DNA from: Streptomyces sp. B93
Lineage (GTDB): Bacteria > Actinomycetota > Actinomycetes > Streptomycetales > Streptomycetaceae
Length of the DNA stretch: 64,000 bases
NCBI RefSeq assembly: GCF_018070565.1
Contig: NZ_JAGPXL010000024.1
Coordinates: forward strand, 34,541-98,540
Reading direction: 5' to 3'
The notes below the pieces were generated by a model. That model was not told where the DNA came from and searched no databases. It saw nothing but the letters and a program-made list of their open reading frames with translations. Position 1 is the stretch's first letter, and each line of letters opens with the position of its first letter. The position numbers and the translations under genes are program-made. This document shows, piece by piece, positions 26,470 through 37,462 of the stretch.

Positions 26470-27470
26470 GCGGGGACCTCCTCGGCCCGTGCGTCTTCGA
26501 GTACGGGGTGGACGCAGCGCACCTGGTGTCCGGCGGCGCGCGGCTCGGTGAGCGCGGGGCCGCCGGTCAGGCAGTCCACCTCGTAGCGGTCGCAGCGGGG
26601 CGCGAAGGCGCAGCCGTCGGCCCAGGCGATCCGGTCGTTGATGGAGCCGCGCACGGGGGTGAGCGGCTCGCCGCGCGGGGCGTCCAGGCGGGGGATGGAG
26701 CCCAGCAGTCCGTGCGCGTAGGGGTGGGTGGGGTGGGCGAACAGCTCGCGGCGCCCGGCGGACTCCACGACCTTGCCCGCGTACAGGACGTTGACCTGGT
26801 CGCAGAGGCCCGCGACCACGCCCAGGTCGTGGGTGATCATCAGCAGGGCGGTGCCCTCCTCGTCCACCAGTTCCTTGAGCAGTTCCAGGATCTGGGCCTG
26901 GATGGTCACGTCGAGGGCGGTGGTCGGCTCGTCGGCGATGAGCATCTTGGGCGCGCAGGCCACGGCCATGGCGATCAGCGCGCGCTGGCGCATGCCGCCG
27001 GACATCTGGTGCGGGTACTCCTTGAGCCGCCGGGTGGGGTCGGGGATGCCGACCCGGTCCAGCAGGTGGGCGGCCTCCTTGCGGGCGGCCTCGCCCCTGA
27101 GCCCCCGGTGCCGCTGGAGGATCTCGGTGACCTGGACGCCGATCGGGACGACCGGGTTCAGGGACGACAGCGGGTCCTGGAAGATCATGGCCATCTTGCT
27201 GCCGCGCAGGTCACGCAGCGCCTTGCGGTCCATGGTCAGCAGGTCGGAGCCGTCGAGGTCGGCACGGCCGCCGATCTTGACGCCCTTGCGGGGCAGCAGC
27301 CCCATCAGGGCGAGGGAGGTGACGGACTTGCCGCAGCCGGACTCGCCGACCAGCCCGACGACCTGGCCCTGGTCGACGGAGAACGAGACCCCGTCGACCG
27401 CGCGGGACTCCTTGCGGCCGTGCTGGCCGCCGAAGGTGACGGTCAGTTCGTCGACTGTGAGAAGTGGCAT
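26466..27470 (-). CDS. oligopeptide/dipeptide ABC transporter ATPase (DppD/OppD class), 334 aa
   Basis: First ATPase of the importer. Walker A GESGCGKSV, MSGGMRQRALIAMA signature, Walker B LIADEPTTALD, switch MITHDLGVVAG, and the C-terminal cysteine region ADGCAFAPRCDRYEVDC expected for OppD. ATG at 27470; stop overlaps the DppF-like ATG. Its permease partners lie immediately upstream in the operon (6 nt from the DppC-like start). Confidence 0.94.
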   Translation of the reverse strand: MPLLTVDELTVTFGGQHGRKESRAVDGVSFSVDQGQVVGLVGESGCGKSVTSLALMGLLPRKGVKIGGRADLDGSDLLTMDRKALRDLRGSKMAMIFQDPLSSLNPVVPIGVQVTEILQRHRGLRGEAARKEAAHLLDRVGIPDPTRRLKEYPHQMSGGMRQRALIAMAVACAPKMLIADEPTTALDVTIQAQILELLKELVDEEGTALLMITHDLGVVAGLCDQVNVLYAGKVVESAGRRELFAHPTHPYAHGLLGSIPRLDAPRGEPLTPVRGSINDRIAWADGCAFAPRCDRYEVDCLTGGPALTEPRAAGHQVRCVHPVLEDARAEEVPA

Positions 27471-27476
27471 GGTGGT

Positions 27477-28433
27477 TCAGCCTCGCAGCTTCGGGTCGAG
27501 GGCTTCCCGCATGGCCTCGCCGAGCAGGGTGAAGCCGAGGGCGGTGATGATGATGCCGACCGCCGGGTAGACGGCCATCATCGGCGCGTTGTCGAAGAAG
27601 TCCTGCGCACGGGCCAGCATGACGCCCCACTCTGGCACCGACGGGTCGGGGTTGCCGAGACCCAGGTAGGACAGGGCGGCAGCCTCGATGATCGCGGTGG
27701 CCAGGGAGAGTGTCGCCTGGACGATCACCGGGCTGAGCGAGTTGGGCAGGATCTGGGTGACGACGATGCGCTTGCGGCGCACGCCGAGGGCGCGGGCGGC
27801 CAGTACGTAGTCGGTGCCGCCCTGGGCGAGCATCGAACCGCGCAGCAGCCGGGCGAAGATCGGCACCTGCACGACACCCACGGCGATCATCACGGTGGTC
27901 AGCGACTGGCCGAGGACGGCGGCCACGGACACCGCGAGGAGCAGCGAGGGCAGCGCCAGCAGCATGTCGGTGACACGCATGATCACGGAGTCGATCCGCT
28001 TGCCCGTGGCGCCGCCCAGCGTGGCGGCGGCACCGGAGAAGCCGCCGATGAGGAAGCCGACGGTGAGGCCGATGAGGGTGGACACGACACCCACGAGCAG
28101 GGTCTGCCGGGCGCCGATCAGCATCCGGGAGAACATGTCGCGGCCCAGGTGGTCAAGGCCCAGCCAGTTCTCGGCACGTGGTCCGACGAACTTCCCCTGG
28201 TTCACCAGGACCTCGCCGCGCCAGGTCTGCGCGGTGGGCGAGTGGGGGGCGATCCAGGGGCCGATGACGGCGAGGACGACGAAGACGGCGATGATGCCCG
28301 CGCCGATGATCGCCATCTTGCTGGCCTTCAGCCGCCGGAAGGCCTCCCGCCACAGGCTGGCTCCGGAGGTGGTCTCGTGCTGTGCGGTCAGCTGCGCGAG
28401 ACGCTCGATCTTCTCGGTTTTCGTGAGGCTCAC
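27477..28433 (-). CDS. ABC transporter permease (DppC/OppC class), 318 aa
   Basis: Inner-membrane permease of a peptide importer with the OppC N-terminal extension, a first transmembrane segment near residues 38-57, and a five-helix core. The EAA cytoplasmic loop that docks the ATPase is visible in VLAARALGVRRKRIVVTQILPN. Its GLDHLGRDMFSRMLIGARQTL motif is diagnostic for DppC-type permeases. ATG at 28433, one nt past the DppB-like stop at 28435. Confidence 0.94.
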   Translation of the reverse strand: MSLTKTEKIERLAQLTAQHETTSGASLWREAFRRLKASKMAIIGAGIIAVFVVLAVIGPWIAPHSPTAQTWRGEVLVNQGKFVGPRAENWLGLDHLGRDMFSRMLIGARQTLLVGVVSTLIGLTVGFLIGGFSGAAATLGGATGKRIDSVIMRVTDMLLALPSLLLAVSVAAVLGQSLTTVMIAVGVVQVPIFARLLRGSMLAQGGTDYVLAARALGVRRKRIVVTQILPNSLSPVIVQATLSLATAIIEAAALSYLGLGNPDPSVPEWGVMLARAQDFFDNAPMMAVYPAVGIIITALGFTLLGEAMREALDPKLRG

Positions 28434-28434
28434 G

Positions 28435-29439
28435 TCAGTGCACCCGCACTCTCGGGTCGATGAGGCTGTACGCCACGTCCACCAGCAGGTTGATCAGGAC
28501 GTACACGATCGCGATGAACATGATGAAGCCGACGAGCACGGGGTAGTCGCGGCCGTCGATCGCGGTCCGGATGAAGGAGCCGATGCCGCCGAAGGAGAAG
28601 ACGGACTCGGTGAGGACGGCTCCCGACAGCAGTGAGCCGGTGAGCAGGCCGACGGCCGTGACGACCGGCAGCATGGCGTTGCGCAGCACGTGCCGCCCGC
28701 GCACGGTGCTCCGCTTGAGGCCCTTGGACTCGGCGGTGCGGATGTAGTCCTCCCCCAGCACTTCCAGCACGCTGGCGCGGGTCATCCGGACGATGACGGC
28801 GAGCGGGATGGAGGCGAGGGTGATGGCGGGCAGCACCAGGTGCTGGATGGCGTCCCAGGAGGCGTCGAGTTCGCCGGTGAGGATGCCGTCCAGGATGGCG
28901 AATCCGGTCACGTCGGTGGCGTTGAGTCCGGTGGACTGGCGGCCGTAGCTGGGGAAGATGCCCAGTTCGACGGCGAAGACGCCCTTGAGGATCAGGGCGA
29001 GGAAGAAGACCGGGATGCAGATGCCGACCAGCGAGCCGGAGACGGCGGTGACGTCCAGCCAGCCGCCCCGCTTGCGGGCCGCGAAGTAGCCGAGCGGCAC
29101 ACCGATCGCGATGGCGATGATCATCGCGGCGACGGAGAGTTCGACGGTGGCGGGGAAGCGCAGCGTGAACTCGTCCCACACCGGCTGGCCGGTCTGCACC
29201 GAGGTGCCGAGGTCGAGTTCGGCGATGCGCTTCAGGAACCGCCAGTACTGGACGTAGAGGGGCTGGTCGAGCCCCAACGCACGGTTGATCCGTGCCACTT
29301 CGGCCTCGGTGGCCTTCTCCCCCAGGATCGCTGAGGCGGGTCCGCCGGGCAGCCGGTTGAGCCAGAGGAACAGCAGAACCGACAGGCCGAGCAGGGTGGG
29401 AATGAGTTGGAGCAGTCTTCGTACGACGAGACGCAGCAC
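28435..29439 (-). CDS. ABC transporter permease (DppB/OppB class), 334 aa
   Basis: Partner permease. N-terminus LQLIPTLLGLSVLLFLWLNRLPG is the usual OppB first helix, LPGGPA the family hallmark, and the EAA loop reads ESKGLKRSTVRGRHVLRNAMLP. Six transmembrane segments in all. ATG at 29439. It follows the solute-binding protein gene, with a strong hairpin between them that probably lowers permease expression relative to the binding protein. Confidence 0.94.
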   Translation of the reverse strand: MLRLVVRRLLQLIPTLLGLSVLLFLWLNRLPGGPASAILGEKATEAEVARINRALGLDQPLYVQYWRFLKRIAELDLGTSVQTGQPVWDEFTLRFPATVELSVAAMIIAIAIGVPLGYFAARKRGGWLDVTAVSGSLVGICIPVFFLALILKGVFAVELGIFPSYGRQSTGLNATDVTGFAILDGILTGELDASWDAIQHLVLPAITLASIPLAVIVRMTRASVLEVLGEDYIRTAESKGLKRSTVRGRHVLRNAMLPVVTAVGLLTGSLLSGAVLTESVFSFGGIGSFIRTAIDGRDYPVLVGFIMFIAIVYVLINLLVDVAYSLIDPRVRVH

Positions 29440-29475
29440 CCCGCATGCCCCTTTCTTACGTGTGTGACTTCATGA

Positions 29476-29520
29476 ACAGGTCCGTCCGGCCGCCAAGGTT
29501 CAGCAGCCGGACGGACCTGT
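29476..29520 (-). terminator. hairpin between binding-protein and permease genes
   Basis: Perfect 15-bp stem (29476-29490 with 29506-29520) with a 15-nt loop, starting 20 nt after the stop of the solute-binding protein gene and before the DppB-like ATG. In peptide importers such a hairpin often acts as a partial terminator or 3' mRNA stabiliser so that the binding protein is made in excess. Confidence 0.75.
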
Positions 29521-29539
29521 GTACGTATGCCTGTCTTGC

Positions 29540-31210
29540 TTACTTGAAGGAGACTTCGGCGAAGTTCTCCTGCGTCAGCGGCGAGACGTTCGGCGGGTTG
29601 ACGTTCTTGCCGAAGGCGATGGCCGGCGGCGAGGAGGAGATCGGGACACCCGGCAGGTAGTCCATGATCGCCACGTTGGCGGCCTCGTAGGCGGCGGTGC
29701 GCTCGGCCTCGTCACCGACCTCGGAGCCGGCGTTCACGGCGTCGAACAGCTTCTGGTTCTTGAAGCCCCACTGCTTGTCGAAGCCCGCGAACCAGGTGCC
29801 GATGAAGTTGTAGCCGTCGTTGAAGTCACCGGTCCAGCCGAGCATGTGCAGGGCGCAGGAACCGGCCTCGGTGGCGTCCAGGTAGTCCGGGGCCCACTTC
29901 ATCGGCTTCGGGGTGACGGTGATGCCGGCCTTCTCCAGGTCGGCCTTCATCAGCTCGAACAGGTCCTGCGGGGAGGGCATGTACGGGCGGGTGACCTCGG
30001 TCGGGTAGCAGAACTCGATCTTGAGCTTGCTCTCCTTGGCGCCGGCGAGGAGCTGCTTCGCCTTCGCGGTGTCGTACTCGTAGGTCTTCACCTTGTCCGA
30101 GTAACCGGCGACGGTGTCCGGCATGAACTGCGTCGCCACCTTGCCGCCCTCGGGCAGCTGGGTCTTGACCAGGTTCTCCCGGTCGATGGCGTGCGCGATC
30201 GCCTCGCGGACTTCCTTCTTCTTCAGCGCCGGGTTCGCGGTCTGCGTCATGCCGACGTAGAAGAGGTTGAAGACGTCACGGGTCGGGACCTCGAAGCCCT
30301 CGCCCTCGAGCGTCTTGACGTCGGCGGGCGCGACCAGGTCGTAGCCGTCGATGTCACCGGCCTGGAGCGCCTGACGGCGGCCGTTGTCGGTGTCGATGGT
30401 GCGGAAGACCAGGTTCTTCACCTTGGCCTTGTCGCCCCAGTACTCGTCGAAGCGGGTCAGGGAGACTTCCTTGTTGCCCTTGTTCCACTTCGTGATCTTG
30501 TACGGGCCGGTACCGGCGACCGTGCCGGCCTCCTGGCTGTACTTGGGGTAGGTGATGGCGTCGCCCTTGGCGGTCGCCTCCTGCTCCTGGTACGCCTTGA
30601 TGGCCTTCGGCGAGTGGATCGCCAGCGCCTGGAGGGAGAAGCCGCCGGGCAGGTTGGCGGAGGGCTTCTTGACCTCGATGACGGCGGTGTTCTCGTCCTT
30701 CGCGGTGCAGGACTTGTAGTTCGCCTCGGGCGTCTCCTTGTCCTCGTTCTTCGCGAAGCCGCCCATGATGGTCTGCCAGTAGTAGGAGACCGCGCTGGAC
30801 TGGTAGGTGCCCGTCCAGTTGAACCAGTGGTCGTAGTTGGCGCAGACGGCGTCGGCGTTGAAGGTCTCGCCGTCGTGGAACTTCACGCCCTTGCGGAGGT
30901 TGAAGGTCCAGACCGTGCCCTCGTCGTTGCTCTCCCAGCTCTCGGCGAGGCCGCCGACGAGCTTGCTGCCGCCCGACTCGTGCTCAAGCAGAGCCTCGAA
31001 GGCCTGGCGCGTGACGCGGAAGGTCTCGCCGTCGCTCGCGAGCGCGGGGTCGAGGGAGGCGATGTCACCGGGGGCACCGAACACGAACGTGTCCTTGGAG
31101 CCGTTGGCGTCGTCTTCCTGGTCTCGCTCACTGGCGCAGCCGGTGACGATCAGACCGACCGCCAACGCGGCCGTGATCGCCCTGGCGGCACGGGATCTGG
31201 GTATGCGCAT
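29540..31210 (-). CDS. peptide ABC transporter substrate-binding lipoprotein, 556 aa
   Basis: Extracytoplasmic receptor (SBP family 5) for an oligopeptide importer. The signal peptide RSRAARAITAALAVGLIVTGC ends in the lipobox VTGC (Cys at residue 26), giving a membrane-anchored lipoprotein. Family blocks: IASLDPALASD, WTFNLRKGVKFHDGETFNA, GTGPYKITKWNKG, EVREAIAHAIDREN. ATG at 31210 has the strong GGGAGG just upstream; a longer frame to 31336 has no good start. First gene of the five-gene operon with dppBCDF-like genes. The substrate cannot be read. Confidence 0.93.
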   Translation of the reverse strand: MRIPRSRAARAITAALAVGLIVTGCASERDQEDDANGSKDTFVFGAPGDIASLDPALASDGETFRVTRQAFEALLEHESGGSKLVGGLAESWESNDEGTVWTFNLRKGVKFHDGETFNADAVCANYDHWFNWTGTYQSSAVSYYWQTIMGGFAKNEDKETPEANYKSCTAKDENTAVIEVKKPSANLPGGFSLQALAIHSPKAIKAYQEQEATAKGDAITYPKYSQEAGTVAGTGPYKITKWNKGNKEVSLTRFDEYWGDKAKVKNLVFRTIDTDNGRRQALQAGDIDGYDLVAPADVKTLEGEGFEVPTRDVFNLFYVGMTQTANPALKKKEVREAIAHAIDRENLVKTQLPEGGKVATQFMPDTVAGYSDKVKTYEYDTAKAKQLLAGAKESKLKIEFCYPTEVTRPYMPSPQDLFELMKADLEKAGITVTPKPMKWAPDYLDATEAGSCALHMLGWTGDFNDGYNFIGTWFAGFDKQWGFKNQKLFDAVNAGSEVGDEAERTAAYEAANVAIMDYLPGVPISSSPPAIAFGKNVNPPNVSPLTQENFAEVSFK

Positions 31211-31459
31211 AGGGAGGACACTCCGGGTTCCGCTTGAAAAAGGGGAATGCACTACTGACCGCCAGAACACTACAGACTGCAACCGGCGACGGAGAACAGT
31301 CCGCATAGCGGTGATACCTAGTCGAGATCTGAACACTCAATAAATCGGCGGGTACCGGTACATCGCGGGTGTGAAAGTTAACTTGCCCGATACACACACC
31401 AGTTGGCGGGCCTGGCTCAACCGCGTTGGCCCAGGCCAGAGGTGACGGGACGACTTCGC

Positions 31460-32284
31460 TCAGTAAGCGTGCGGGGCTGCGGCGCCGGGCTGGTGACCGG
31501 GTGCGGGCGGGTAGCCGTAGCCGCTGACCGGGGCGGCCGCGGAGGGGGCGGCGTGGGCCTCACGGTCGTAGAACGGCCGGGCGTTGGACCGCAGCCACAT
31601 CGCGACCGGGTCGTACTCGTCCGACATCGCGACCGTCGAGACGGGGAGTCCGTCCGGTACGGCGCTGACGGACTGCTGCATCATCGCGCGCACCGAGTCC
31701 ACGGCGGGCGGCGAGGTGTCGTACACGTCCAGGCCGATGGCGAGGTACGGCGCGCCCAGCGCGGGCTGCACCCAGGCGCGGCGCAGCGAGCGCACCGCGG
31801 GGGTGCGGTGGGCGTTCTGCGTGAGCAGGGCGTAGAACTGCGGGACCTCGATGGCCGGTTCGGACAGCCTGAGCGGTCCGGCGGGCTGACGGTCCAGGCC
31901 GGTGGCGATCCGGCGCAGATCGAGCCACGGTACGCCGACGCCGCCACCGGGGGCATGCGGATTCAGCCACAGTCCGTAGTGGTCGGGGTAGAGGGTACGG
32001 GCGACGTCGATGCCGTCGACGACCTCGTAGGACCGGTTCCAGCCACTGGCCGACAACTCCTGGGCGGAGGTGACGCAGGGGGCGTAGCCGAAGCCGTCGA
32101 CCTCCATGTTGCCGTACTGGGCGTCGGGGGAACCGGCCTGGCCGTGCCAGAGGAGCATCCAGATCCGGCCGGACGACGGGGTGGCGAGCGCCCTCAGCAG
32201 CGCCTCGTAGGCGTCGTAGCGCCCGGGCGTCACCTGGCGCAGCATGTGCTCGACCTGGCCGGTCGCGGCGGTGCCAGCGCTCAC
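31460..32284 (-). CDS. SseB-like protein (enhanced serine sensitivity family), 274 aa
   Basis: Resembles the actinobacterial SseB family, named after the E. coli protein whose overproduction increases serine sensitivity; biochemical role unknown. The SseB C-terminal-type domain is suggested by VPQFYALLTQNAHRTPAVRSL, AWVQPALGAPYLAIGLDVYDT and the closing MWLRSNARPFYDRE; an Ala/Pro/Gly/Tyr tail follows. GTG at 32284 has GGAGGGG 8-10 nt upstream; upstream in-frame codons to 32593 cross the next intergenic region and are not supported. The SseB-like gene next door is a distant paralogue ending in the same VRPFF/ARPFY manner. Confidence 0.75.
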   Translation of the reverse strand: MSAGTAATGQVEHMLRQVTPGRYDAYEALLRALATPSSGRIWMLLWHGQAGSPDAQYGNMEVDGFGYAPCVTSAQELSASGWNRSYEVVDGIDVARTLYPDHYGLWLNPHAPGGGVGVPWLDLRRIATGLDRQPAGPLRLSEPAIEVPQFYALLTQNAHRTPAVRSLRRAWVQPALGAPYLAIGLDVYDTSPPAVDSVRAMMQQSVSAVPDGLPVSTVAMSDEYDPVAMWLRSNARPFYDREAHAAPSAAAPVSGYGYPPAPGHQPGAAAPHAY

Positions 32285-32496
32285 CTTATTTACGCCCCTC
32301 CGTACAACGCCGTTACTCGGCTGCGACCCTAGCGTAAGCCTGCCCTTGCCTGCGGGGCTGGTGCCGCGTTGTGTCTGCGGGCCCATCGTGGCTGATCGCG
32401 CCCGGCGGCGGAGCCGCATGCCGACCCGGCCCCGCGCCCCTAGGGTCGCTGCCCCTGGCGGCGTTGAAAAGTCCCCGTCCAGGAGAAAAGTCCGGC

Positions 32497-33264
32497 CTAC
32501 ATCCCCTGCTGGAAGAACGGCCGGACCTTTTCCCTCAGCCAGGTGACCACCGGGTCGTCCGTGACGTCCATCAGGACGAGGTTCACCTGCCACTTCACGG
32601 GGACCTTACCGAGGGCGCGGCCGAGGGCGTCCAGGGGGAGGAGGCGCAGGTCGCCCTCCCACTGGGAGAGCTCGACGCCGACGAACATGACCGGGTCGTC
32701 GGTCTCGACCGCGGCGAGGCAGCGGCGGGCGGTGCGGACCACGCCGGTGCCCTCGAACTCGGCGGACGCCGCGGCGAGGAAGTCGACGGGGTCGTCCTGC
32801 CAGTCGGGCTCGAAGAGGCGGACCCGGCCACCGCCGGCGAAGCCGTCGAGCGGGGTGCGCCCGGCCCGGCACAGCACGGCCACGGCCACAGGCGGCAGGG
32901 GTATGCCGACCACGCCGTCGGGGTTGAGGGCGAGGCCGACCTGGGGCGGCAGTCCGCGGGCGAACTCGACGGCGGGGGCGACGGTGTACGACATGTGCGC
33001 CCCGGCGACCTGGCGGAGCTGTTCCTCGGAGCTGAAGACGGGGACGTAGGCCTGGCCGTCGATCTCCATGGTGGGCAGGTCGAGCGGGCCGCTGTCGGGG
33101 CCGCCGCCGCCCGGCAGCGGCACCCACAGGAAGCTGCGGCCGAGGACCTCGACGACGCGGGCGCCGGCCGAGGGCACTCCGAGGGAGGCGGACAGCACCT
33201 CCTCCAGTTCGTTGCCGGGCCATCCGCCGTGCGAATGGGGGTGCGCCTGTGCCGGGAAGTCCAT
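32497..33264 (-). CDS. SseB-family protein, 255 aa
   Basis: SseB N-terminal-domain protein: RSFLWVPLPG, MEIDGQAYVPVFSSEEQLRQVAG, and GLPPQVGLALNPDGVVGIPLPP are the characteristic SseB blocks. The C-terminus carries VNLVLMDVTDDPVVTWLREKVRPFFQQGM, matching the end of the neighbouring paralogue. ATG at 33264. The N-terminal MDFPAQAHPHSHGG stretch is histidine/proline-rich. Its function is unknown; placement beside gcvT-gcvH-glyA and sdaA fits a role in serine/glycine homeostasis, but this is inference. Confidence 0.82.
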   Translation of the reverse strand: MDFPAQAHPHSHGGWPGNELEEVLSASLGVPSAGARVVEVLGRSFLWVPLPGGGGPDSGPLDLPTMEIDGQAYVPVFSSEEQLRQVAGAHMSYTVAPAVEFARGLPPQVGLALNPDGVVGIPLPPVAVAVLCRAGRTPLDGFAGGGRVRLFEPDWQDDPVDFLAAASAEFEGTGVVRTARRCLAAVETDDPVMFVGVELSQWEGDLRLLPLDALGRALGKVPVKWQVNLVLMDVTDDPVVTWLREKVRPFFQQGM

Positions 33265-33338
33265 CTGCTACCGCCTGCTCCGTACTGCCGTGTGGCTGGA
33301 AAGGCTATCGGGTGACGGGCGGGGTCCCCGGGGAGTGC

Positions 33339-34010
33339 TCAACCGGTGAAGCCGATCCGGCGCAGGGTGTCCGCCGCGTCGCGGTCGAGCAGCACCGCCG
33401 AGCCGCAGCCGTCGGGCAGTTCGCCCCGCTCCACCCGGCGCAGCAGCCGGGCGGCGGCGCCGCGGTGGCGCAGGAACGCGTACCGCGAGACGCCGCGCCC
33501 GCGTTCGCGCTGGCCCGCGAGGGCCTGCCGCGGGGTGACGTCGAGCATCAGCAGGTGCAGGGTGCCGCCGCGGCGCCGGGCCTCGCGGGCCAGCCAGCCG
33601 CGCACCCAGGCCTGGGTGCCGCAGTCGTGCACGACGACGGCCGCACCGGCGCGCAGCGCCCGGCGCAGCCCGGCGTAGTGCGCGAGGCGGACGAGGGGGC
33701 GGTAGACGGCGTACGGCAGCCAGGACGGCGTACGGGCGTCCCAGCGGTCGCGGGTGTCCTGGGAGTCGATACGCCGGTCGCGGACCGTGCGCCGCATCAG
33801 GGTGGACTTGCCGCTGCCGGGCAGGCCGGTGACGACGACCAGGTCCCGGGGGCCGAAGAGCAGCGCGTGCGGGCTGTGGCCGCCGCGCTCGCGCAGGTCA
33901 CGGACGACGGGGGCGGGCAGTGGGGGGCAGGCCTGACGGGCCGGCGCGGCGGGCCGCTTGGGCAGCGGGAGACCCGAGGTGGTGGCGTACGCCGCCGTGG
34001 TCCTGTTCAC
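33339..34010 (-). CDS. P-loop ATPase/kinase-like protein, 223 aa
   Basis: Nucleoside-phosphate-binding protein with Walker A GLPGSGKST at residues 62-70 and a following RIDSQDTRDRWD segment. The middle holds AVVVHDCGTQAWVRGWLAREARRRGG, a zeta-toxin/ATP-binding-kinase-like arrangement (AAA_33 kind). Start is GTG at 34010. No clear toxin-antitoxin partner is present, so I regard it as an uncharacterised small-molecule kinase or nucleotidase. It is divergent from the glycine riboswitch region. Confidence 0.8.
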   Translation of the reverse strand: MNRTTAAYATTSGLPLPKRPAAPARQACPPLPAPVVRDLRERGGHSPHALLFGPRDLVVVTGLPGSGKSTLMRRTVRDRRIDSQDTRDRWDARTPSWLPYAVYRPLVRLAHYAGLRRALRAGAAVVVHDCGTQAWVRGWLAREARRRGGTLHLLMLDVTPRQALAGQRERGRGVSRYAFLRHRGAAARLLRRVERGELPDGCGSAVLLDRDAADTLRRIGFTG

Positions 34011-34206
34011 CGTGATCGTCCTCCCCTGGGGCGGTTCACGTGCTCCCTGCCCGTCGACTGTAAAGCGAAGGTAATACGTGACGTCTCGTCGTTCTGTGCG
34101 CTTCCCGCAACAGACCCGCTACAGAGCGCTGTGCCTAGGCTCCCCCTGCCGCCCCGCGTCGATGCGTGCAATGATGTGCCCGCCAACTGCATACCGGCCG
34201 TTTGAA

Positions 34207-34419
34207 TCCGCGCGGGAGAGTCCCCGGCCAGTCGCCGGGGCGCCGAAGGAGCAAGTCCCTCCCTTGAATCTCTCAGGCCCCGTTACCGCGCGGGCGAGGC
34301 ACATCTGAAAAGCGGGCCGTCGTCCCCGGCGGTCCCACCCAAGGTGCAAGTCATGTCGTACGCGGCGCTCGTGCGCGGTCATGACGAACCTCTCAGGTTC
34401 CGATGACAGATGGGGAGGA
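34207..34419 (+). ncRNA. tandem glycine riboswitch (two aptamers)
   Basis: Cis-acting RNA upstream of gcvT. The first aptamer has GGGAGAG, GCGCCGAAGGAGCAAG, the TTGAATCTCTCAGG core and the GGCGAGGCACATCTGAAAAGC end; the second has CCCACCCAAGGTGCAAG, GAACCTCTCAGGTTCC and GATGACAGATGGGG. Two complete aptamers joined by a short linker is the classic tandem arrangement. Glycine binding should promote expression of gcvT and the downstream genes. The 3' end is 44 nt before the gcvT ATG, and a GGGAGAC ribosome binding site follows it. The region 34011-34206 upstream holds the promoter (TAGGCT at 34136-34141 is a possible -10). Confidence 0.95.
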
Positions 34420-34462
34420 ACGACCTCGCCCCCGCCGTCATGCCCTGGGAGACGACCGACCG

Positions 34463-35581
<1,119 letters not shown>

Positions 35582-35721
35582 ACACTGGACGCGGCGGTCC
35601 GCCGTGACCCCGCACACACACGCCGCTCACCAGCGGTTTCACCGGGTTTTCGGTCATCCCCCCGTCTTCCCCCCGTCATCCCCATCATCAGCACTCCCGC
35701 CCGTACAGGAGAATTCAGGCC

Positions 35722-36099
35722 ATGAGCAACCCCCAGCAGCTGCGCTACAGCAAGGAGCACGAGTGGCTGTCGGCCGCCGAGGACGGCGTCTCGACGGTCG
35801 GTATCACCGAGTTCGCGGCGAACGCGCTCGGCGATGTCGTCTACGCCCAGCTCCCCGACGTCGGCTCCACGGTGACCGCGGGTGAGACCTGCGGCGAGCT
35901 GGAGTCGACCAAGTCGGTCAGCGACCTGTACTCCCCGGTGTCCGGTGAGGTCACCGAGATCAACGAGGACGTGGTGGCCGACCCGTCCCTGGTGAACTCG
36001 GCGCCCTTCGAGGGCGGCTGGCTGTTCAAGGTGCGCGTCACCGAGGAGCCCGCCGACCTGCTCTCCGCCGACGAGTACGTCGCCCACACCGCCGGCTGA
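35722..36099 (+). CDS. gcvH: glycine cleavage system H protein
   Basis: Lipoyl carrier that shuttles the aminomethyl group between P, T and L proteins. The lipoylated lysine is Lys64 in ELESTKSVSD. GITEFAANALGDVVYAQLP and SPVSGEVTEIN are the usual blocks; 125 aa is typical. ATG at 35722 has a ACAGGAG site. The 140-nt gap after gcvT shows no strong hairpin, so it is probably co-transcribed. gcvP, the decarboxylase, is not in the window. Confidence 0.96.
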   Translation: MSNPQQLRYSKEHEWLSAAEDGVSTVGITEFAANALGDVVYAQLPDVGSTVTAGETCGELESTKSVSDLYSPVSGEVTEINEDVVADPSLVNSAPFEGGWLFKVRVTEEPADLLSADEYVAHTAG

Positions 36100-36113
36100 G
36101 GAGTCGTATCCGG

Positions 36114-37391
<1,278 letters not shown>

Positions 37392-37400
37392 GTCCCAGGT

Positions 37401-37437
37401 GGCGCACCCGGTCCGAGACCCGGACACCGGGTGCGCC
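37401..37437 (+). terminator. hairpin between glyA and sdaA
   Basis: GGCGCACCCGGT (37401-37412) pairs with ACCGGGTGCGCC (37426-37437), a 12-bp perfect stem with a 13-nt loop. It begins 9 nt after the glyA stop and ends 25 nt before the sdaA start. It may be a terminator that separates sdaA from the riboswitch operon or a partial attenuator; sdaA lies so close that its own promoter would have to overlap this hairpin. Confidence 0.6.
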
Positions 37438-37462
37438 GCCGCCCCGCCCCTGAGGAGTGACC

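Noticed and set aside
31211..31459. Small ORFs upstream of the peptide-binding lipoprotein
   Set aside because: They lack ribosome binding sites and read through the promoter region; no family resemblance.
34403..34462. ATG at 34403 as the gcvT start
   Set aside because: It lies inside the 3' end of the second riboswitch aptamer, and the extra 20 residues are absent from GcvT proteins.
37457..37462. GTG at 37457 as the sdaA start
   Set aside because: It overlaps the GAGGAG ribosome binding site; the GTG at 37463 is correctly spaced and gives the family N-terminus.
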